Program-made: the position numbers and the translations under genes
Assembly: GCA_022605425.2 (NCBI GenBank)
Contig: JAKIMF020000011.1
Location: forward strand, 62,001 to 126,000
From: Hamiltosporidium tvaerminnensis
Taxonomy: Eukaryota; Microsporidia; Dubosqiidae
DNA: 64,000 bases
Reading direction: 5' to 3'
Shown: positions 53,280 to 64,000 of the stretch, piece by piece
Position numbering within the stretch: position 1 is the stretch's first letter
Layout: each line of letters starts with the position of its first letter
The notes under the pieces: model-generated
What the model saw: the letters and a program-made list of their open reading frames with translations, nothing else
Told to the model about the DNA's origin: nothing
Database searches by the model: none

Positions 53280-55760
53280 TCTTTCATTAAGTTTTTTTGC
53301 GTTGAATATTTTGGTTTATATATTATTTTTGTTATTTTTACTAATTTAAAACTTTTTACATATATCTAGATTGTTTAACTTAAATTTTTCGTATTATATC
53401 TTTATCTATTCTTTTTCATTTTCTGTTTTTTTTATTCAAATCTACATTTTTTTTTAAGGTTTTTTTCAAATCATTCATTTGTTATTTATTTGCTGGGTTA
53501 AGTGGTAACTTATTCAAGCAGTTTTTCTAGTTATAAAACAATTCTTGTTATATTAATCTATAAATTTTATAGAATAAAGTAACACTTATTTTCAAAAAAT
53601 GTCGAATTTTACCTCGTTTTAAGGGAATTCTATTTATTCTTTAGTCATTTTTCTTAGAATTCCTTAATTCATATCAATATGCAATATTTCGAAATAAATC
53701 AAGTATTATCTTTTCTCATATGATTTTAAGGGTCTAACAAAATAAACTTATAAAATTTACTATAATTGGAAGTTTTTGTTTATAAGATATTGGTTTTTTT
53801 TTATGGTCATGTAGAACACATTTGCTCAATTAAAACCTTAACCCATTATCTAAAAATAATATTTTTTAATCTTGGTCATAAAACGTTGTGTTCAACCTAA
53901 ATATGGCCATATTAAATTTGGTTAAATTGCTTTTAAAAGCCTTTAATATATTGATTGAAACATTAATCATATAGAGTATTCATACGTAACTTTGGATTTC
54001 TATATAACCTCAAGTTAGACTTTTCAAAAATTGAGCAAGCTGCCAAATATTATATATGTACTGCTTCTTTAGCTAAAAAAGAATATAAAGCTAAGTAAAA
54101 GAAAGTTATACATCTGAAGTAGCATTTAAAATTTCTTGTATACTATTTTAAAGAGAATTGATGAGAATTTTTAATATTGCCATTATTGAAATATATTTGA
54201 TATTCTTTATATATATAGACTTTATTTATTTTTCATATACCTATATCTATATTGTTTTTTTAAAAAAATTTAATCTCCTTAATATATACATATAAAAATC
54301 GGTTTTTTACCATCTACCTTATTTACCTGATTTTAATTGTAAATATTATAAATATATTGAATCTTCTTAATAATGCTAAGTCTTTTTTTAGAAATATATA
54401 TTGTATGGTAAGGATTTACAGAATCTAATTTTATATTAAATCGATACTACAGTAAAATATCTTGAGTACTGACTTTGATTCTTTATACTACTTATATATT
54501 AAAACTAAATTTAAATAAATAAACATTTTTACGTTAAGTATATGTCAATTTTAATTTTCTTAACCTATTTCTCTTTTTTAGGCAAAATCCCAAAACAAAT
54601 TATTAAAATAGTTTAATTTTATATTTTTTTAGACGTTAAACTTGTCTATTAAGTCGTATGGATGAAACAAAAATTTTTAATTATGGAATATTTTACATGA
54701 TATTTTAATTTTAGTTTAGCTAAAGGTAAACCCTAAAAACATTATTTCATTATAACCTAAATAACCTATACTCATTTTTTAAATAATTTAATATTATTTT
54801 TCTTGCTTGACGTAACGCTAAGAATTTTTTTCAAACCAGTAAGAAATCAATTTAAATGAAGTAATATAAGTGAATGGAAGATACTTTGAAATCTAAAAAT
54901 TTTTATAGATGAATATTTTATCTTAAAAGTATAAAATTTAAATATTTTTTTGAAAATAGGCTTATATTCTAATTAAATAAATAAAATTTGTATGATTAAG
55001 TTTGTTGGTTCAAATATCATATTATTTAATTATGATTAGTACACTTAAAATATAGAAAGAAAAACAATTGTTTGTACAAAATGTTTAAAAAAACATCGCA
55101 TTAGCTTAGATTTTTTATGTTTCGGTCTTTCCACTTGGAACCTAGCACCATCATATCTTTGGGCTTCTATTACATAATAAACTGCATAATGATTTAACCT
55201 AATGTAGAACGAAAGAAACTACTTCCACAATCCGCTACCATATATTTCACATAAACTTTCAACATATCTATAGGTTTTAAACTACATAAGCTGGTTTGCA
55301 CCATGAAAAGAGTATGTAAGGTCATATACCCGTATAGCTCTCATATGATTCAAGAGGTTGTGGCAAGAATCCATTCGATCTTTGCAGGTCGGATATAACG
55401 AAAAAAGTAAACTTCGGGCACTTATTATAATTTTAAAAATAACTCTACCAATATCACAAACGCCCATTACATAAACTCGAAGGCAAAAGTTGGCATACTT
55501 AGACAGATTTCCTATTTGCAAGGTTTCAAATGAATAACTCTATACGATTATTGAATTCTTAAATTATTCGTTTGTATTAAAATTTAAATCTTTTAAACAA
55601 AAACTCATAACTATATTTAAGCCTTAAACATAATACTATTTTATTTTTACTATCACCAACTGTTTTTTCTCTATAACTATACACTCAATCGTTATGACTT
55701 ATAAATGGGTGTAGGGTCTTTAAAAGTTTTACTCTTATTGTATAAATGTGTTATTTCTAA
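53280..55760. repeat. BC module, copy 4
   Basis: This copy is as long as BC1 and well preserved: 'ttcaagcagttt' (53513), the core at 53845-53916, 'attgagcaagctgcc' (54032), 'gaatataaagctaagtaaaagaaag' (close to 12255-12279) and the C part with 'gtaaggtcatatacccgtatag' (55318). It shares its C-part subfamily with copy 2 and joins F3 in the same way as copy 2 joins F2. The 79-codon minus-strand frame at 55282-55521 lies in C and is not open in the other copies. Confidence 0.72.
53845..53916. other. Conserved BC core, copy 4
   Basis: This is an ungapped match to 12016-12087 with 6 differences. Here the central word reads aatatggccatatt, a perfect 14-base palindrome; the other copies have one change in it. 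Confidence 0.6.
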
Positions 55761-55789
55761 GCTACTTATTCTAAAGTGAAGCACAATTT

Positions 55790-58700
55790 ATCTATCTTAA
55801 GATAAACATTACTAAAGCTAATTGAATATATTCATGATTTAACAATTACCCACTCATAATATAGAGATCGATTGTATTTCTTCAATTGGAATAGAATACT
55901 ATGTTTCCCATTAAAAAAATATTATTCGAATAAGAAATGCTATATTAATTTAAGAATTTGAGTAAATATAAACTTCTATTAAATTGTATTATAATTCGAA
56001 AAGTACCTTTCACAAAATAAAATCCTGGATTCTGAACAAAGAAATATAGGATCACGTAAATTTAAAGAATGGGATTGTAAAAAAGAATTGAGCAATAACA
56101 AAAAGAGAAATAATTGAATTAGGATTTAAAAATTTATTTGAAAAAAATATGTTTTCCTGGTAAATGACAACAAAATTAAATACATATTAAACCCCTTTAG
56201 AATGTTTTATTTAAGTTTTCTTGTAAATCTTTAAATTTGTTTAACTTCATCTTTCTTAAAAAGAGGACTAATATTACAACCTTTTTCTGTAGTAAATTTC
56301 TCAATTCTAAAGCAATTCTCTTTGATTGCATTAATATATATTTTCAAGATATCACAAATGCATTTTTTATCCAACTTTTGATATGTATTTGATTTTCGTA
56401 TTTATCTTCAGAAGTAGCAAATAGAATGTATCAAAACATACCGGTTATTTTCATTTCTTAAAAACATAACAAATATTTTCCGCAATAAATTTCGTTAAGA
56501 CACATAAATTTCTAAAATTTCGATTCAAAAGTTCCCATGTGTTCTAATCTAACCAAAGGCATAAATTTCTAATTCATGCCACTTTCAGCAGAAAATACAA
56601 ATGTAGAAGATTACTGTTCTTATACTCACCAAACCTCTTTATAGCTTTCAGATTTTTTTCACAAATTCTAAACATCAAATGTAAGACAAATGACCAACCA
56701 ATGGGCACTGACTTACTTACCACGCCTTATGTTTTCTTTCTACTACTCCCCGTCACAATACCACATATTTTGCTTAATCTCGAAGGAAAGGAACTCTTTA
56801 CTGAAATTACACCTTTTAAAAAATGGTTTCCAGGATAATATAATCAGAAATAAAAATAAGATATTCGTATGATCTTTATAACTTTCACGCTTTGTGCTTG
56901 ATACTCAACAGCGTGATTTTGTTACTCCCCTATATTTTATGGCTTATCTAAAAATGAAAACATTTTTTGACAAACAAAGTCATCTATTAGGTAAATCTTA
57001 AGGATGTAGCAAACTATAAGATACAAGCTATATCCACAAATTTGCCACCATTCCATTTGATTTCATTTTTCTTTTATTACATCTTCATTTAAATTTCTTC
57101 AGTAAAAAATACTATTTTCATTTCAGAACATAAGGGTAGAATTTAAAAATAAATATAAAGAAACTGAATTTGAAAAGAAAAGAGAAGAAAATATAATTAG
57201 ATTTACCACCCCTACAAAATTTAAAATATTTTTGTTTTGTAGGGGTATCAAATTCTATTTCATTTTCTTTGTTTTTAAAATAAATCACAGTTTCATTAAA
57301 ACTTTATATTAATAGGTTTGCGTTCGATCAAACATGCACAAAAATAAACTATATTTTAAATTGTAAAAATATGTTTATTACTAAAGATTTATCTAATAAA
57401 TCAAATTATTTTTAAAACACATGAAAAACTTGCAATTCAATATATAAAATTATTTAAAGCAATTTATATGACACAAAATAATACATTTCAAATTTTTTAA
57501 ATTTTCAAATCAATAACAGTCTTATTAAAATTGCAGAATATGAAAAATTCATTCATGGAATTAGTACACGTTTAGATAAATTATTTTATAAAAACTTTTT
57601 TGAAATTAAATTGACATAAGAAATAAAAACATCTTTTATTCAAAAATAATTTGATTTTGATTTCCGATCTTTAAAACCATTTAAGTTTCCACAGTAAAAA
57701 CTTTTTACATTTATATTTCGAAGAATAAATTTCTACTTGTTTTCTTTGTTATTAACTAATTCGTTTTAAAGGATTTTAATAATTTAAACCTTAATTTATG
57801 TAGTAAATAATATAATTTCTACAAACAGCAAGAAACAAAATTAAAGAAGTTCATTTACGATATTTTTAGTTATTAAAAATATCGTTTCTTATAAAACCAA
57901 GAAAGGTGTTATATTTTTTCAGGCATTAACTCTAGTCTGGTTTTACATAGAGCTACCCCGTATCAATTTATTGGTATATCTTAAGATACTTAAATCCAAG
58001 AGAATTTTTTACAAAAATGTCTAGATTTATTTAATAAGCGAGTCAGTAACTCCTGAATTTTTCTTGTCTATTGCAACAAAGTACGATTCGCAGGCCCAAT
58101 TTCGCTTTCAAAAATTTCAAAAAGGTGCAGCATTTTACTTGATCTAATCTTCAATTCGAAGATCATTCAACTAGAATGTATCTCGGAGACTTACAGGGGT
58201 CCATATAGACAACTGATTTAAAGTTTATAGGTATAATCTGTTATATCGGTTCTCATGTTCAAATATTTACATGGTCAAAATTTGCAGCGAGCTTCATATT
58301 CAAATGTGCAATGGTGGTTTCCGGAAGTTGGCTTAGCGACTACCTGCATGTTAGATTGTAATCTAAAGTTAGTATCAAAATTACTACATTTCGTAAATTG
58401 AAGAAAAAAAGCGCTTAATGTTAGACCATTACTCTGGATATGAATTTGATGGAACCGCTGGCAATTTATTATCGTAGATTCTGTCAAATCTAAATAATAA
58501 TTTCAAAATGTCTTTCACTTTTTATCGTGAGCAGGTTGTTTCTAACGTGGATATTTTAGCTTTAGTTGTTTTCCTTAATATTCAAAATTTATTTCTACGG
58601 CAAATTTCACTTTTATTTTTTTTACAGTTTAAGAAATATTGCAATTTTTTTTATAATTATATATAAGTGTAATATTTTGCTTTATAAATTTCCAGATTAG

Positions 58701-61700
58701 CTTATTGCATATTATTATATAGAAAATCTTAAGCTATTTTGATTTTTTTTAAATTTGGGATTGGATAAAACAATATTTTTAAAATTCAGCGTCTTTTTTT
58801 AAAAAAAGTTGGAAATTTATATATTGTGAAATTAAGTATTTAATTTTTATACATTAGATATCATAGGATAAAATTTTTTAGTATCATAATTTCTAAGATA
58901 TTTTAATGATATGTTGTATTACCCTAGTCTCCAAAAATCGACAAGTTTCGGTGAAGTCATAATTTAAAAATAAATTTCAAAATAAATATTTTACTATTAA
59001 AAGCAAAATAAATCGAACTAAATGAAAAAATTAATCATGTTTGAATAACAAAATTTTGTACAAACACTGGATCTTACTTGCGCGACATTCTCTAAGCCCC
59101 TTTCTTTAATTTAAACTTTAAAAACAAGTATGATTTTTCCCATCTTTCATAAGAATGTTATGAGCATTTAAATAAAGTAGCATATGCATTTAGACTTGGC
59201 TCCATTATGTTCATTACAAAAAACAGGCCATCATCTTATAAAAATGAATTCCTTGATTACTATCTATTCTATTAATCAATACATTTAACTAAAAATATTC
59301 TAAAAAGATCTAGTGAAGATAATTTTTCTTTGGAAAGATCTTTTATTTAAAAAGACATTTGAGAATAAATATAATCTTGAAAAAGTAAAGCAGAAAAATT
59401 ATTGAGACAGCAGCATGTGTAATAGTCAAAAATAAATACAGAGGGAATCTAATAGAAAATAATGCCTTGTTTCGCGTTTTTTTTTAAAAAATTTAGCATT
59501 TTTATTGACTCTTTTATGTTTTAGTTTAATCAGAATACATCTATCAAATTTTGTGACAAAATATATGTACTAATTTGATTTGCATAAAAACTTATAACTT
59601 GTGATTTTTTATATGATAATATTCGTAAATCTTGGTTTATTTACTTTTTTGTATAAGTTAGCATGTTTTTATCAATTTTCATTTCCTTTTTATGTTTTAT
59701 TGATGATTTTTAACAAACTACAGTATTTTTAAATTTTTGGTATTTACTTCTCAACATTAAATCATAAATTTATATTTGTACTTATTCATAGATTAGGGTA
59801 TTTTAGGGAAATTAACTGAGTTAGTTGTTACTTTGAGCTAAAAATCTATTTTTTTCTCTGTTTTCGGGATAGTGCCTTAAAATTTTCATTTTAGACATAG
59901 TTTATATTGATCTGCGCAAGATATGCCTTGTATATTTCTAGCTGGTACATAAATAGACTCACCATTCAGAAAATCACAATTAAAAATACTTTATATGTTT
60001 TTTTTTGAGAACTACGACAGCATTTAAAAATAAAAGATTAGAGAGTAAGAATTACTTCTTGGAAATGCATATCAAATACCCCTTAAGCTTTTATAAATAT
60101 ATTGAAAATCATGTACTAAGAATTAAGATTTAATCTTAAGCTTATATAGTTTTTGAAATGTAGTGCTATAACAAAATCCTGCATAGATTTGCGATGTAGC
60201 TTAAATTTGTTGTATCCTAGCGAAAAGATTAAACAAACTAAAAAAAACTACGAAGAAACCTAAAGTAAAATAATTTAATATTTATTTAGATGAGATTTTG
60301 AAAGAATCAAGTCCAAGAAAGTAATCAAAAATATTCTAATATGTTTTCTTTATGGTCAATTATTGCCTGGAAAAAAATTCTTTTTTCTTATGTGTATAGA
60401 TACTGTCAACGAAAATTACCGGCGTTGAAAATCATTTTTTGTGATACTGTTGAATACTTTTTCCGAAAAAAAATATTCTGATGTTCTCAGTGTTTTTATT
60501 AACTTTTAAATATTATTTCAAATTTAAAAGAAAATTTGTAAATCGTTTGATTTTAAAACTTAAGATAAATTTTTTTTGATACAATCAAGATATCAAATAT
60601 TATATCATTAGACTTTATAGTATATAAGAATTTTAAAATTGCATTTCTTTAGCACGTACTCGGTAGTACCTTATCATATCAATCTTTATCTTTATATTAT
60701 ACGGAAACAAGTAATTTAGGCATGTGGTCTTTTTGAAACTCTAATGCGGATCAAAAAAAATGATTTACCTAGGTATGCTTTTTGACATTTAAAACCCAAA
60801 ACACTGATGAGAAAAGAAGAAATAGCAAGAAGTGCTAAGAATCAAAAAAGTTTTGCTTATAAATTTATGTTAATGTATCCTAGTTTTCTTGCTAATAATT
60901 AAAAGGCTCGAATTTTTTTACAGGTGTTAAGCACATTTGAAATCCTTTATTTGTTTTCCTAATATTTATTTTTGGCACAAAATATATCAAAATAGCAATA
61001 AACTAAATTTTTGTAATGCTTTTGAATTAGAAGTTTTGCAATCTTTGTAAAAATCGCAACTTTGCTTTTCTATTTTTATATCATAATCAAATCTAAAAAT
61101 ATTTAACATCGTTGGAATTTATTAAAAAATATCCCGGGTCGGGCAACTAACTGACGGACAAAGCTCATTCTTGCAATTTCTTGATTCCAGCTTATCTAAA
61201 CTACTGTCACCTTTATTTCATTCCAAAATTTAGAGAAGGAAAATCTTTAATTGAAAACACAGGGTTAAAACTCTGTAAAAAGGTGTAAAAGAAATTTCTA
61301 AAAAATTTTAATTTGAATATATATACCGAATAAAAAAATAACTTTTTAAATAATTTAAATTTTTTTTTAGCATTTATATTTATTTTGTTCGCTTCTAACA
61401 GTATATATCTCGGTTTATGGAGGTAAAATTCTATTAGAAATACATCGAACGAGAAATAATCGTAGTATTTTTCAGTTTTTTTCGAAACATAATAAATCAC
61501 GTGTTTTAATCAAATAAGGTGTTGTGTAAAGTTCAAACGGCTTTATTCTGCGTCTTATATAAATAAATAAGTTTCAAATAACTTTTCCTCGCCAAAATAG
61601 ATAACCGAATAATAACTAGTCAATTTAAAGCATTTTAATGTGTTTATAATCCGAATGACAATTAAATATATTTCGCATATTTAGTTTCAAATATAACTTT

Positions 61701-64000
61701 TATTATGTTGCATTTCTAGCTATTAATTTTGAAATTTTTTCTTTAACTATTTTAAAACAAATTTATTATAAAAGAATGTATATCTTTGACTTCAAGGTAC
61801 ATCAATGAAAATCTTATATGTTTTTTCGAAGATAGGAAATGCATCTTAACGCACAAAAACCTTTTACCAATATTTTGATAATCTAGACGTACTTTGAATT
61901 AGAATTATCTTTATTCAAAAAAAAATTTTAAGAATTATTGGTGCCTCGTAATAGTTCTGTTCATACATTATTTAAATGTTAAGAATATTTTCAAATATAG
62001 AAGGCCTTTTATTCTGGAAATCCGAATTATTATACTGCAATATAAGGGTTTGTTTTTTTTGCATAGAAATAAAAAATTTTTCACATCTAATATGTAAATA
62101 GAATAGATGACCATTCGAATTTTGCATTTTGAAAACCTACAAATATTATTCAGCATATATGTTGAATTCTTACATAAAATTAGTATTTTTTAAAAACATG
62201 TATTGGTTTTGGTAGTACTTTAAAACGTAAAAAATCTAATATACGCTAGAAAAGTTTAAGAATAATACTAAAAATCTTAAAATATTCTTTTTTTTTTTTT
62301 TGCAAGCATGTTTTACTGTTGATTTATTAATATATAATTATGAAGGTTAAAGACTCTTTAAATATCATTATCTGATAATATTATAAAATTATTTTATTAC
62401 AAAAATTCGGAATATCACTTTTTTTTTCTTTTGATTTGAATTAAATTTTAAAAAAAAATTATATTCTCTTGATAGTAGACCTTATCCGAGTTTAAACTGT
62501 GATTTGAATAACCTTATAAAGTTGGTTATGTGGAATATACATCTTAGCTATGGATCAAAAAACAAGGAGTTGATACCGAAGGCTTCTTCTAAATTCTTAT
62601 CAATACACTGCTATTAACTAAAATAATTAAAAATTTCCATTATAAGGATCATCTCCTCTTTAGACTATAATTTTCCAAGGTTAAAAAATATTTTTGTTTC
62701 TTTTATATTACAGCTTCAAAGACCCACATCTGTTTTTCTGCTTTTATAACCTCAATGTTGTAATAAAATTCAGGAAAACTTAGTAATATCATACTATTGT
62801 CCTTCTAAGTTTCCTTTTCTTAAATTAGATCATTAATTATAAATTTAATTTAAAAATCCTACTTTCCAATTTATGTAGGATTTAGCAAGACCTTAAGTTT
62901 ATAAACAAATTTCATGAGAATTTAAGTTTCGCCAAAACTATATGATTTTTTTTATTTTAAATTTGATTAAAAAAAAAAATATCAGAAAATTTGTTCATTA
63001 ACTTAAGATCTTGCTAAATTCTACATACAGAAAAATGATGAAGGTTAAAAAAATATTCTAAACTATTTTGCTAATTGAAATTGCAATAAAGCATTCGATT
63101 TTTGTATGTATCTCCATTTTATCATTCAATAAAAAGTGTTTTATGATGTAAGAATATTTGTAAACTGCAAAAAATCTCAGCCTTTAAAAAAAGAGAATCG
63201 TTTACTCTATTTGATCCTGCTATCATTCTGAATCACATACTATTTTGTATCCTTTTATTTTTTTCAAATATAAAAATAATTTTATTCGGAAAAAATGATT
63301 TGAATATATTTTTCATAAAGAGGGATACTTTTTAAAAAATATTAAGTGCAAATTTATTTAAAAAGAGAGGTGGATTAGTTTGATTGAATTTAAAAGTAAC
63401 TGGAGTATGTTAAAATTGATTTTTTTTCTAATTGCTAAGGCCATGGTGGAGAGAGGATAACCACATTAAGACCGTGTTACTTGTAAATTATTTGATGAAA
63501 GGTATGTATCAACTAAGTGTTTTGCTTTTTTGTACAAATTACACCAATCTTTATTTTTTGGGTTCCATGGCTGTTCTAATTCCAAGAAAAGGTTCATAAA
63601 TTTTCAATGCTTTTTTTGTGTACTTTTTTAGGTTGTTATGTGACTAGATTTTAGACTGCAAATTAACTTAAGGTAAGTGTGATCTAAAAGAATAAAACAT
63701 AGTCTCAAACACCAGGTTATAAGAATTAGCGTAAAGAGATAGAAATAAATAATTTTGAAACTGTGGAGCGATGTAACATGTTATACTTTTGTTATGATAT
63801 TGCATTGTCTAAGTAGGTCTGTGTTAGTCATCAAAATATATCTTAGCGAGCATTTATTGGCTTCGGATTGGATAGAGTAAGTGAAAATCCTGCATAATCT
63901 CGAAAGGTTAAGTTCGAGCTATGTTCTACCTACAATCAAAACTTAGTAAAAGATATGGGCAAACGCTACCCAAACATTTTCCCTATTAAATAGATCATAT
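55790..64000. repeat. F block, copy 3 (cut by the window edge)
   Basis: This is colinear with F2 (offset about 34.7 kb) and F1 (about 53.7 kb). The last shared landmark with F1 is 'aaaatcctgca' (63884; 10251), so little is missing. Several 60-95 codon frames occur (56690-56872, 58275-58487, 61213-61500, 61968-62156), but none is open at the equivalent place in F1 or F2. The segment 57900-58350 is a locally less A+T-rich island also seen in F2 (23260-23720) and F1 (4430-4850). Confidence 0.7.
62872..63027. repeat. Near-perfect inverted repeat in F3
   Basis: The arms 62872-62912 and 62987-63027 pair at 37 of 41 positions around a 74-base spacer. It sits at the F-block position of the 57-base perfect palindrome in F2 and shares the spacer's 'ttttattttaaatttgatt' word. 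The arm sequence (tatgtaggatttagcaagac) is quite different from F2's, yet both pair well internally. Confidence 0.85.

Noticed and set aside
61213-61500. 95-codon minus-strand frame in F3
   Set aside because: It is Lys/Phe/Tyr/Ile-rich as expected from A+T-rich DNA, and there is no matching frame at the equivalent place in F1 or F2.
1-64000. Repeat-induced point mutation (RIP) of a fungal AT-isochore as explanation of the A+T richness
   Set aside because: Copies of M and BC differ by many transversions and indels and retain CpG and CpA words, not the nearly pure C-to-T pattern expected. A RIP index calculation would settle it.
1-64000. Organelle or bacterial genome
   Set aside because: 64 kb without rRNA, tRNA or any long open frame excludes a normal bacterial or mitochondrial segment. 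An alternative genetic code with TGA as the only stop was considered but could not be scanned fully by eye.

Overview
The window is 64 kb of very A+T-rich DNA (three quarters or more A+T by eye) with no gene I can support. The longest ATG-initiated reading frame is 103 codons, and the short frames that fall inside duplicated blocks are broken in their sister copies. I see no rRNA, credible tRNA, CRISPR array, operon or recognisable transposase. Nothing looks bacterial. It reads as gene-free, heterochromatin-like DNA of an A+T-rich eukaryote. The taxon cannot be fixed from the sequence, and degenerate CCCTAA-rich tracts are only a weak hint.

The DNA is not featureless. Comparing it with itself shows that much of it is a mosaic of a few long, old, directly repeated blocks, roughly 65-75% identical by eye and differing by transversions and indels as well as transitions. 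I call them M (about 75-860, 52170-52880), F (about 2130-10380, 21050-28740, 55790-64000, the last cut by the window edge), BC (about 11480-13960, 18920-21040, 33000-35400, 53280-55760), D (about 14080-15580, 45180-46660) and E (about 16480-17590, 46680-48430). The order is M-x-F1 | BC1-D1-E1 | BC2-F2 | x-G-BC3-insert-D2-E2-x | M-BC4-F3. The same BC module is therefore joined to D-E in one arrangement and to F in another. Copy 1 and copy 3 of BC, and copy 2 and copy 4, form two subfamilies. Block edges are judged by eye and are good to about 50-150 bases.

Inside this framework are four finer structures. A perfect 57-base inverted repeat with a 64-base spacer (28149-28326) lies in F2, with decayed equivalents at the same place in F1 and F3. 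An array of about sixteen diverged monomers of about 189 bases (29.93-32.96 kb) lies between F2 and BC3. A 72-base core is kept without gaps in all four BC copies. A short 53-base tandem repeat carries a dyad (51620-51835). Pyrimidine-rich tracts (E1, E2 and 35.4-36.3 kb) show strong strand asymmetry.

The most useful hypotheses are that this is a decayed megasatellite or segmental-duplication array beside a nucleosome-sized satellite, and that the perfect palindrome arose by recent template-switch or arm-to-arm correction of an old imperfect one. Neither can be proved without alignment and outside data.
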